A stretch of 64,000 nt of DNA from Hoeflea prorocentri (GTDB taxonomy: Bacteria; Pseudomonadota; Alphaproteobacteria; Rhizobiales; Rhizobiaceae), in the NCBI RefSeq assembly GCF_027944115.1, contig NZ_JAPJZI010000001.1:2790001-2854000 (forward strand), read 5' to 3'. Under the pieces are notes generated by a model. It was not told the DNA's origin, searched no databases, and saw only the letters and a list, made by a program, of their open reading frames with translations. Positions within the stretch are counted from its first letter, which is position 1. Each line of letters starts with the position of its first letter. Shown here piece after piece: positions 44,018-51,492 of the stretch. The position numbers and the translations under genes were made by a program.

Positions 44018-44905
44018 CTACCTGAAGCGGTGGCTAGGGACACCCCGAACCCCGGGCTGTAAAGCAAACAAGCCCCCTTCCTGAGGGTTTTCAGCAAGGT
44101 GCTCCGCCTCCATCGTAAAGCGTGCCGATGTCACGTAAAGTGTATCCAGATTGTCGCCGCCGAATGTACAGCTTGTCGGCCATGAACAGGGCAGATCAAC
44201 AACCCTGTCTATGTTTCCGTCAGGATCGAATCTGAGCAGGCAGGCGCCACCGACAACCCTGCAATTCCAGATAAAGCCTTCCGCGTCCATGCACGATCCG
44301 TCCGGCAAGCCACGCTCAAAGCCTGCAAGAATCGTCTTCCGGTGGGACAACAGTCCGGTGCGGTCTATCCGGTAGCTATAGATCTCATTGGCAATCGTGT
44401 CAGCAGTCACGAGCCTGTTGTCCGCGGTCCAGATCAGCGTGTTGGTTATGCCCATCCGGTCGTTGCTCAAGGCGACCACCTGCCCGTCCGATGTGCAACG
44501 ATAGAGACGCCCGGTATCGGCCGTCAGGTCCATCGGCGCGCCGTCGGGGGCAATGTTGTTTTGCATCGTGCCGACCCAGAACGCGCCGTCCGGACCGACA
44601 ACACCCTCGTTCAAGCGGTTTCCCGGCATATCGGGTTCGATCTGCACCAACGGCTCGAACCGGTCGTCATGGTCCCACAGGCAGATGGATTTGGTCAGAC
44701 CGACGACGGCGCCGCCATCCGCTCGCAAACCGATCGAGGTGACAAAATCCGGTGCTTGCCAGTCCTGTGTCTTGCCGGTTTCCGGATCGAGCGCATGGAT
44801 TGTCTTGCCAACGATATCCACCCAAAGCAGCCGGCCGTCGCGATCGTCCCAGACGATGCTCTCGCCGACGATGTCCTGCGCCGGCACTACCAGTTCCACA
44901 ACCAC
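44018..44905 (-). CDS. SMP-30/gluconolactonase family lactonase
   Basis: About 295 residues forming a six-bladed propeller that hydrolyses sugar lactones. Metal-site residues are visible: Glu in VGESIVW, Asn in GITNTLIW and Asp in GLPDGSCMD. The start is a problem: the ATG at 44923 puts a perfect AAGGAG inside codons 3-5, while GTG 44905 sits 6 bases after GGAG and gives a normal SMP-30 N-terminus, so the GTG is chosen. It is divergent from the FadR-type regulator across a perfect palindrome and fits between the SDR dehydrogenase and the dehydratase in an oxidative aldose pathway. Confidence 0.87.
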   Translation of the reverse strand: MVVELVVPAQDIVGESIVWDDRDGRLLWVDIVGKTIHALDPETGKTQDWQAPDFVTSIGLRADGGAVVGLTKSICLWDHDDRFEPLVQIEPDMPGNRLNEGVVGPDGAFWVGTMQNNIAPDGAPMDLTADTGRLYRCTSDGQVVALSNDRMGITNTLIWTADNRLVTADTIANEIYSYRIDRTGLLSHRKTILAGFERGLPDGSCMDAEGFIWNCRVVGGACLLRFDPDGNIDRVVDLPCSWPTSCTFGGDNLDTLYVTSARFTMEAEHLAENPQEGGLFALQPGVRGVPSHRFR

Positions 44906-44967
44906 CGCCCTCTCCTTTCGCATCGATTTGACTCTGCGTAAAATTTATCCTAGCAATCATTTTATGT

Positions 44968-44986
44968 AAACCTGTCATACAGGTTT
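44968..44986. promoter_or_regulatory. 19-bp operator-like palindrome, lactonase/regulator intergenic
   Basis: AAACCTGTCATACAGGTTT has 8-bp arms and a 3-base centre. It lies between the lactonase and the GntR-family regulator, 31 bases before the regulator start. Size and symmetry suit a FadR-subfamily dimer, and it would control both directions. Confidence 0.7.
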
Positions 44987-45016
44987 TGTCTTTTATGCTG
45001 ATAACTACGGATCATA

Positions 45017-45736
45017 ATGTCGACAAACCTTAAGAGAGAAGACACGTCCAACCCCAGCCTGGTCAGTGAAACGATCGGTGAGATCACCCGGCATATCCGC
45101 GCCCATGAGCTGGGACCCGGCGATAAACTCCCCAGTGAATCGACACTTGTACGGGAACTCAGCGTCTCACGGACAGTGGTGCGTGAAGCCTTCCGCTCGC
45201 TGGCCGCCATGCGGCTGATCAATCTTTCCGCCGGCAAGCGGGCGACCGTTGCCCATCTCGATCACGGCGCGATGTCGCTGATGATTGAGCATGGTGTCCT
45301 CACCGAGCAGATCAGCGTTCAGCAGATTTACGACGTGCGCCGGACGATCGAAATGCGCACGGTGACACTTGCGGCCCTGCGCCGGACGGACGCCGAGGCA
45401 AAGACGATCATCGGGCATGCACGGCAAATGGCAGAGTACAGCGATGATGCCGAACAGGTCATGGACCACGACCTTGCCTTCCATCTGGCCATCGCCAAAG
45501 CCTCACGCAATCCCATCTTCGCGATGATCGTCGGCGCGTTCCAGGGTGTTTCCCGGCAAAGCTGGCCCGTTGGCTGGCGCAACCGGACCGGCAAGGGTCA
45601 GCGTGAACGGATGATCCAGGTCCACAACGATATTGCCGATTCGATTGCTGCCGGCGATCCCGTGCGGGCGAGCGAACTCATGAGCGCGCATTTCGAAGAC
45701 AGCGTCAAGGTTCTCCTTGACGCGGGATTGAATTGA
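45017..45736 (+). CDS. FadR-subfamily GntR transcriptional regulator
   Basis: 239 residues: GntR winged helix (about 20-85, with LGPGDKLPSESTLVRELSVSRTVVREAFRSL) and an FCD effector domain with the metal-binding Asp/His residues (DHDLAFHLAIAKASRNP and the C-terminal MSAHFEDSV). Such regulators sense sugar acids or organic acids. It is the first gene of the plus-strand operon, and the dehydratase starts 8 bases after its stop. The effector could be the product of the lactonase or dehydratase. Confidence 0.9.
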   Translation: MSTNLKREDTSNPSLVSETIGEITRHIRAHELGPGDKLPSESTLVRELSVSRTVVREAFRSLAAMRLINLSAGKRATVAHLDHGAMSLMIEHGVLTEQISVQQIYDVRRTIEMRTVTLAALRRTDAEAKTIIGHARQMAEYSDDAEQVMDHDLAFHLAIAKASRNPIFAMIVGAFQGVSRQSWPVGWRNRTGKGQRERMIQVHNDIADSIAAGDPVRASELMSAHFEDSVKVLLDAGLN

Positions 45737-45744
45737 GGCGGGAC

Positions 45745-46953
45745 ATGAAGATCACGCGCCTTGAAACAATCCGCATCGCTGAACGGCCCAACCTCCTTTG
45801 GATCGAGGTTCACACGGATGAGGGGCTGACCGGCCTCGGTGAGACCTTCTTCGGCGCCCAGGCGGTCGAGGCCTATATCCACGAAACGGTGGCGCCTATT
45901 GTAATCGGACGCGACCCAATGGAAATCGATCGCCTTTCGGCCGATCTCGTCGGCTATCTCGGTTATCGTTCGACCGGAGTGGAGGCGCGCGGCAATTCAG
46001 CCTTTGACATCGCGCTGTGGGATATTTTCGGCAAGTCGGCCGGACAGCCGATCGCGCAAATGCTCGGCGGTTTCACGCGGCGCGACATCCGCACCTACAA
46101 CACATGCGCCGGAACCGATTATATCAAGTCCACCGGCGGCCAGAACACCAGCAACTACGCGCTTGAGGCAGACCCTGCGGGTCAATATGACGACCTTAAC
46201 GCCTTCATGAACTCGGCGGACGAACTCGCCCAGTCGTTGCTCGATGAAGATATCACCGCCATGAAAATCTGGCCCTTCGATCTGGCGGCGGAAAAGACGC
46301 AAGGGCAGTACATTTCTTCGGCGGACCTGAAAGCCGGTCTTGAACCATTTGAGAAAATCCGCAAGGCCGTCGGCGACCGCATGGATATCATGGTCGAGTT
46401 CCATCTGATGTGGCAGTTGCTTCCGGCCATCGAGATTGCCCGTGCGCTGGAGCCCTTCGGCACATTCTGGCACGAAGACCCGATCAAGATGGACAGCCTG
46501 TCCAGCCTGAAGCGCTATGAGGCCGCCTCGCCCGCGCCCATCGCCGCATCCGAAACACTCGGCTCACGCTGGGCATTCCGCGATCTCATCGAAACCGGAG
46601 CGGCCGGTATTTTCAACCTCGACATAAGCTGGTGCGGCGGCCTGTCCGAGGCGCGAAAAATCGCTTCCATGGCGGAAACCTGGCATCTGCCGATCGCACC
46701 CCATGACTGCACCGGCCCGGTGGTGCTGTGCGCCTCAACGCATCTGTCGCTGAACGCGCCCAACGCCGTCGTGCAAGAGAGTGTGCGGGCATTTCACCGC
46801 ACCTGGTACCGCGATCTCGTTACGGCCCTGCCACCCATCGAAAAAGGCAGGATTACTGTTCCGCCGGGGCCGGGTCTCGGTATGGAACTCAACCCCGACC
46901 TCGACCGCATCTTTACAACGAGCAGACGCAGTTCAGATGCGCAAAGCATCTGA
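45745..46953 (+). CDS. Mandelate racemase/muconate lactonizing (enolase superfamily) enzyme, likely sugar-acid dehydratase
   Basis: 402 residues. The N-terminal capping domain is followed by the barrel with a lysine in TAMKIWPFD near 172, metal ligands in MVEFHLMW, HEDPI and SETLGSR, and a late histidine in APHDCTGPVV near 319. This pattern fits acid-sugar dehydratases such as galactonate- or arabinonate-type enzymes. The exact acid cannot be told. GAGG lies about 7 bases before ATG 45745. Lactonase and dehydrogenase neighbours support the dehydratase role over a racemase. Confidence 0.85.
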   Translation: MKITRLETIRIAERPNLLWIEVHTDEGLTGLGETFFGAQAVEAYIHETVAPIVIGRDPMEIDRLSADLVGYLGYRSTGVEARGNSAFDIALWDIFGKSAGQPIAQMLGGFTRRDIRTYNTCAGTDYIKSTGGQNTSNYALEADPAGQYDDLNAFMNSADELAQSLLDEDITAMKIWPFDLAAEKTQGQYISSADLKAGLEPFEKIRKAVGDRMDIMVEFHLMWQLLPAIEIARALEPFGTFWHEDPIKMDSLSSLKRYEAASPAPIAASETLGSRWAFRDLIETGAAGIFNLDISWCGGLSEARKIASMAETWHLPIAPHDCTGPVVLCASTHLSLNAPNAVVQESVRAFHRTWYRDLVTALPPIEKGRITVPPGPGLGMELNPDLDRIFTTSRRSSDAQSI

Positions 46954-46982
46954 CAAACAAAATTCAAAAGGAGGAAACCCAA

Positions 46983-47960
46983 ATGACCAAACTGACCAAA
47001 TATGCCGCGGTTGCGGCCCTGCTGCTGAGCACGGCCGCACCTGTTCATGCCGACGGGCTGAACATTGTCTTTACCCATCACTCATCCGCCTCGAATACCT
47101 TCTGGCAGGCCGTCAAGAAAGGTTTTGACGATGCCTGCGAGAAGATCGACGCCAACTGCCAGATGATCTTCACGCAGACCGAAGGCTCGATTGAGCAGCA
47201 GGTTGCGAATATGCAAGCTGCCCTTGCCGCCAATCCCGACGCGCTGTTGACATCCATCGTCGATGACCGTGCGCTGGATGGTGTCATCCAGAAGGCCGTC
47301 GATGATGGCGTTACCGTTATCGGCGTCAATGTCGACGACAGCGAAGGCGCAGCAGGCAATGCCCGCGCAGCCTTTGTCGGTCAGGGCTTCCGGCCGGCCG
47401 GTTACTCGCTCGGCAAAGCCATGTCGGAACACTTCCCTGCGGAAGGACCGATCAAGGTTCTGGTCGGCATCTCGGCTCCCGGCCAAAACTGGTCCGAAGC
47501 GCGCGGTGGCGGCGTGATGGACTTTCTTGAGGACTACAAGAAAGCCAATCCGAACCGGGAGATTTCCTGGGAGCGTATCGATAGCGGCACCGACCTTGCC
47601 GTGACGGCAGACCGCGTTGGCGCCTATCTGAATGCCAATCCGGATACGACGGCCTATTTCGACACCGGCTTCTGGCATGCGGCTGTTGCGCGTGTCCTCA
47701 AGGATCGGGGCGTCAAGCCCGGCGAAGTCCTGCTCGGTGGCTTTGACCTCGTTCCGGAAGTCGTCCAGCAGATGCAGGCGGGCTACGTCCAGGTACAGGT
47801 CGACCAGCAGCCATACATGCAGGGCTTCATGCCCGTTATGGCCGTCTACCTCGCCGACAAAGTTGGTCTGACGCCGGCTGATATCGATACCGGCCAGGGC
47901 ATTGTGCGGCCCGAGCAGGCCGACAGCATCATGGAACTTTCGGCAAAAGGTCTAAGGTAG
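46983..47960 (+). CDS. ABC sugar transporter, periplasmic binding protein
   Basis: 325 residues with a signal peptide (cleavage near VHADG) and a Peripla_BP_4 (ribose-binding) fold, shown by FWQAVKKGFDDACEK, QTEGSIEQQVANMQAALAANPDALL and GFDLVPEVVQQMQAGYVQVQVDQQPYMQGF. It delivers an aldose to the permease encoded next. AAGGAGG lies 8 bases upstream. A hairpin after the gene probably gives it higher expression than the downstream membrane genes. Confidence 0.92.
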   Translation: MTKLTKYAAVAALLLSTAAPVHADGLNIVFTHHSSASNTFWQAVKKGFDDACEKIDANCQMIFTQTEGSIEQQVANMQAALAANPDALLTSIVDDRALDGVIQKAVDDGVTVIGVNVDDSEGAAGNARAAFVGQGFRPAGYSLGKAMSEHFPAEGPIKVLVGISAPGQNWSEARGGGVMDFLEDYKKANPNREISWERIDSGTDLAVTADRVGAYLNANPDTTAYFDTGFWHAAVARVLKDRGVKPGEVLLGGFDLVPEVVQQMQAGYVQVQVDQQPYMQGFMPVMAVYLADKVGLTPADIDTGQGIVRPEQADSIMELSAKGLR

Positions 47961-47986
47961 CGGTGGCTTTAAACCTTACGAAAATC

Positions 47987-48013
47987 GGGGGCGACGTCAG
48001 CCGCCCCCTTTTT
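47987..48013 (+). terminator. Attenuator-type hairpin after binding protein gene
   Basis: GGGGGCG-ACGTCAGC-CGCCCCC followed by TTTTT lies between binding protein and permease genes. It is a good intrinsic terminator shape, and partial read-through is expected because the operon continues. Confidence 0.75.
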
Positions 48014-48033
48014 CCATCGGGAGGAAAACCGAG

Positions 48034-49011
48034 TTGAAACGTCTGCTCAAAATATCCCTGGAGAAACCTGAGCTTGCGGCACTCGTTCTGCTCGTCGTTC
48101 TCATCATTCTATTTCAGATCCGCTCGGATGGCGTCTTTTTGAGCGCCAACAATCTGCGTGGCATCTTTGGCATCCTGCCGGAAATCGGCCTGATGGTTAT
48201 CGGCGTGACGATCCTGATGATCTGCGGCGAATTCGATCTCTCCGTCGGCTCGGTCTTTGCCTTGATGCCCATGGTGATGGCGGTGTTGCTGGTCGACGGC
48301 ACGCCTTTCATCCTGGCGTTTTTAGCCGGAATGCTTGCGTGCGCGGCAATCGGCTTCGTCAACGGTTACCTGACCATCCGCTTTAACATTCCAAGCTTTA
48401 TCACGACGCTCGGCATGCTATTTATCGCCCGCTCGCTGACCATCGTGATTTCCGGCGGCTTCCCGCCACTGCTTCCCAACGATCTGCCGAACTGGCTCTT
48501 TACCGTGTTTGTCGGCCCCGGCGACCTTTTCCGCATGTCCTTCCTCTGGTTCGTGGGTATCGCAATTCTGGCGTCGCTCACAATGAGCCGGACGAATTTC
48601 GGCAACTGGGTGCGCGCGACGGGCGGCTTTCTGCCGGCCGCAAAATCGATGGGCATACCCACCGCGCGCGTCAAAATCGCCTGTTTCATGCTGTGTTCGA
48701 TGCTGGCGGGCTTTGCCGGCATGATCCAGGTGCTGCGCCTCGGCTCGCCGCTGCCGTCCATCGGCGAAGGCTGGGAACTGCAGGCCGTCGCCGCAGCCGT
48801 CATCGGCGGAACCGCCCTCACAGGCGGCATCGGGGCCGTAGCCGGCGGTGTAATCGGCGCGGTTTTGATCCGGGTGATCGACAACGGCCTGGTCCTCAGC
48901 CAGGTGGATGCCAACTGGTTCAAATTCGCCATCGGCTTCCTGACGATCTTTGCCGTCGTCGTGAACTCCTGGCTGCGCAAGCGCGCCAAGTCGATCAAGG
49001 TGGAGGCGTGA
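48034..49011 (+). CDS. ABC sugar transporter permease
   Basis: 325 residues, BPD_transp_2 (RbsC-like) family, with eight to ten hydrophobic segments. The conserved cytoplasmic-loop region appears as GNWVRATGGFLPAAKSMGIPTARVKI, and the GGTALTGGIGAVAGGVIGA segment is typical. The start codon is TTG, with GGGAGG 9 bases upstream. It works with the binding protein and the single-domain ATPase that flank it. Confidence 0.92.
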   Translation: MKRLLKISLEKPELAALVLLVVLIILFQIRSDGVFLSANNLRGIFGILPEIGLMVIGVTILMICGEFDLSVGSVFALMPMVMAVLLVDGTPFILAFLAGMLACAAIGFVNGYLTIRFNIPSFITTLGMLFIARSLTIVISGGFPPLLPNDLPNWLFTVFVGPGDLFRMSFLWFVGIAILASLTMSRTNFGNWVRATGGFLPAAKSMGIPTARVKIACFMLCSMLAGFAGMIQVLRLGSPLPSIGEGWELQAVAAAVIGGTALTGGIGAVAGGVIGAVLIRVIDNGLVLSQVDANWFKFAIGFLTIFAVVVNSWLRKRAKSIKVEA

Positions 49012-49013
49012 AT

Positions 49014-49745
49014 ATGGCCACTCCCGTCATTTCGGTCCGCGATCTCCATAAATGGTACTCAGGCGTTCACGCCCTCAAGGGCGTGTCGCTGGACTTTGCG
49101 GCCAATGAGGCCGTCGGTCTGGTCGGCGACAACGGCGCCGGCAAATCGACCCTGATCAACATCCTGTCGGGCGCGCAGACCGCAACCGACGGCGAAATTT
49201 CCATGGATGGCAAGCCGGTCCAGATAAGGACACCGCGCGATGCAATGAATCTGGGGATCGAAACGATTTACCAGTACAACTCCATGGTCCCGACCATGAG
49301 CATCGCCCGCAATCTTTTCATCGGCCGCGAGCCGCTGAAATTCTCGCTTTTCGGCCTCGGTGTTATGGACCGGAAGAAAATGGCCGATGAAAGCGTGCGG
49401 GCCATCGCCGATGTCGACCTGCATCTGCGCTCCCCCGATGCGCTTGTAGGCGAGTTGTCGGGCGGGCAAAGGCAGGGTGTCGCCATTGCCAGGGCCATGC
49501 ATTTCAAGTCGCGGGTAATGATCCTCGACGAGCCGACAAACCATCTGGCGGTCAAGGAAACCGGAAAGGTGATCAGCTTTGTCAGCGGTTTGAAGACCCT
49601 CAACATCACCGGGATCTTTATCAGCCACAATATCCATCACGTCTTCGACTGCTGCGATCGCATCGTTGCAATGGCGCGCGGTGAAGTGGTGCTCGACAAG
49701 CGAACCGAAGAGACCACGATGGACGAAGTCCTGGACGTGCTTTGA
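49014..49745 (+). CDS. ABC sugar transporter ATPase, single-domain
   Basis: 243 residues with one nucleotide-binding domain: Walker A GDNGAGKST near 38-46, signature LSGGQRQGVAIARAM near 145, Walker B VMILDEPTNHL and the H-loop FISHNIHHV. Family members of the RbsA type usually have two such domains in one 500-residue chain, so this is the FrcA-like half-size form that must dimerise. It starts 2 bases after the permease stop, with GGAGG upstream. Confidence 0.92.
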   Translation: MATPVISVRDLHKWYSGVHALKGVSLDFAANEAVGLVGDNGAGKSTLINILSGAQTATDGEISMDGKPVQIRTPRDAMNLGIETIYQYNSMVPTMSIARNLFIGREPLKFSLFGLGVMDRKKMADESVRAIADVDLHLRSPDALVGELSGGQRQGVAIARAMHFKSRVMILDEPTNHLAVKETGKVISFVSGLKTLNITGIFISHNIHHVFDCCDRIVAMARGEVVLDKRTEETTMDEVLDVL

Positions 49746-49757
49746 ACGGAGAAAACC

Positions 49758-50501
49758 ATGGGCAATCTTGAGAACAAAACGGTTCTTCTGACCGGCGGGC
49801 TGGGTACGCTCGGGCGGGCGCAGGCCAGCAAACTGTCTGCCGAAGGCGCGAAAGTGATCGTGCTTGACCGACCGGACTCCGAAAACGGCGCCTCCCGCGC
49901 CGCTTCCCTGGGTGACGGCGTAAGTTTTTCCGGCTTTGATCTCAACGACCTGACCGGCGCGGAACAATCCGTAGCGCAGTTGGCCGAAGACGCCGGCGGC
50001 GTCGATATCCTGATCAACAATGCGGCCCTGATCATCAACAAGCCGCATGAGGACTTCACGCTGCAGGAATATGAGGATCAGATCCGGGTCAATTCCTCGG
50101 CCGCCTTTGCCCTGACGCGCGCCTGTACTCCGGCTATGAAAGAGCGCAAATACGGCAAGATCGTCAATTTCACCTCGGTCACGCTGACCGGTCAATGGGA
50201 TGGATATGTCCCCTACGTTACCTCAAAGGGCGCGATGCTCGGGCTGACCAAATCGCTCGCCCGCGAACTGGGGCCGCATGGCATCAATGTCAACGCCGTC
50301 GCGCCCGGCGCGATCGTGTCGGAAGCCGAGGAGCGGGTCTTCGGCGACCGGCTGCAGGAATATAATGACTGGGTTCTCGACCGGCAGTGCCTGAAGACAC
50401 GCATCCAACCCGAGGATGTTGCCGATCTCGTGCATTTCCTCGTTTCGCCCGCCTCCGACATGATCACCGGCCAGAATTTCGCCATCGATGGCGGCTGGTA
50501 G
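49758..50501 (+). CDS. SDR oxidoreductase, likely sugar 1-dehydrogenase
   Basis: 247 residues, classical short-chain dehydrogenase: TGGLGTLGRA at the cofactor loop, NNAA near 88, the Ser/Tyr/Lys set in FTSVTL and YVTSKGA near 157, and the C-terminal GQNFAIDGGW. In this operon it would oxidise the aldose at C1 to the lactone hydrolysed by the SMP-30 enzyme. It could instead act later in the pathway; the sequence does not decide. Confidence 0.87.
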   Translation: MGNLENKTVLLTGGLGTLGRAQASKLSAEGAKVIVLDRPDSENGASRAASLGDGVSFSGFDLNDLTGAEQSVAQLAEDAGGVDILINNAALIINKPHEDFTLQEYEDQIRVNSSAAFALTRACTPAMKERKYGKIVNFTSVTLTGQWDGYVPYVTSKGAMLGLTKSLARELGPHGINVNAVAPGAIVSEAEERVFGDRLQEYNDWVLDRQCLKTRIQPEDVADLVHFLVSPASDMITGQNFAIDGGW

Positions 50502-50503
50502 TC

Positions 50504-51367
50504 ATGCAGGACACTATCGAGATCGTTGCCGGAGCCGCACGGCTGGTGGTTTCGCCTGATATGGGGGGCGGCATAGCCCGCCTTGATTACCGGGAGCGGC
50601 CGGTTCTGCGGTCCTGGGCAAGCGATGAAACCAACCCGTTCTCGCTGGCGTCCAACATCCTTGTGCCCTTCTCCAACCGCATATCGGGCGGCGGATTCAA
50701 CTGGAATGGCAACTTTCATGTGGTAGAGCCGAACCTCACGGGCGAAGCCTTTCCCATCCATGGTGACGGCTTTCAAAAGCCGTGGACCGTCAGATCCACC
50801 GGGGCGGATGCTCTCAAGATGGAACTGTCCAACGGCAATATCGGTCCGTACCGCTATGCGGCTGCCCAGACATTCAGGCTTTCGCCATCCGGCCTTGCGG
50901 TTGACCTTGAGGTCACGAACAAAGCTGATGAGACCTTGCCCTTCGGGTGCGGTTTTCATCCCTGGTTTCCGCGCAGCGACGCAACGCGCCTTTCATTTGC
51001 CGCTGCCGGCGTCTGGCTGGAGGATGCGCGGTACCTTCCCGACAGGCATCTCGATATCGATGACAACCCGGACTGGGATTTCTCGCAACCACGCCTCCTG
51101 CCCGCAAGCTGGATCAATAACGGTTTCACCGGCTGGGACGGAAAAGCCCGTATCGATCAGGGGCAGGACGCGGTGTCGCTGACCATACGCGCGTCGCAGA
51201 ACCTTGGCACAGCGATTGTTTTTTCTCCGGATGGGCAATCCGGCTTCTTCTGCTTTGAACCGGTTTCACACCCGGTCGACGCCTTCAACCTTCCGGGAAA
51301 CCCCGGATTGAAGAGCCTTACTCCTGGTGAGAGCCTCCGGGCCTCGATGGAGTTGTCATGGAGCTGA
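50504..51367 (+). CDS. Aldose 1-epimerase (mutarotase) family protein
   Basis: 287 residues of the galactose mutarotase superfamily: VVSPDMGGGIARLDYR, LVPFSNRISGGGFNW, FPIHGDGFQKPW near 82-93 with the catalytic histidine, and GFHPWFP near 150 with the second histidine. The catalytic glutamate near the C-terminus is likely in FCFEPVSHPVDAF. It interconverts sugar anomers so that the dehydrogenase receives the correct one. It begins 2 bases after the SDR stop and ends the operon. Confidence 0.9.
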   Translation: MQDTIEIVAGAARLVVSPDMGGGIARLDYRERPVLRSWASDETNPFSLASNILVPFSNRISGGGFNWNGNFHVVEPNLTGEAFPIHGDGFQKPWTVRSTGADALKMELSNGNIGPYRYAAAQTFRLSPSGLAVDLEVTNKADETLPFGCGFHPWFPRSDATRLSFAAAGVWLEDARYLPDRHLDIDDNPDWDFSQPRLLPASWINNGFTGWDGKARIDQGQDAVSLTIRASQNLGTAIVFSPDGQSGFFCFEPVSHPVDAFNLPGNPGLKSLTPGESLRASMELSWS

Positions 51368-51492
51368 ATCATGAATTGCCGATTCCCTTCAAGCCCTTAC
51401 GGGCAGCAGTGGGCGCGGCCCCTTAATGTCCTGAAGCGATGATTCATGCAGGCTGGCATCAAATCGCCAACCTGCTCTTTGTTCCGGTCCGG

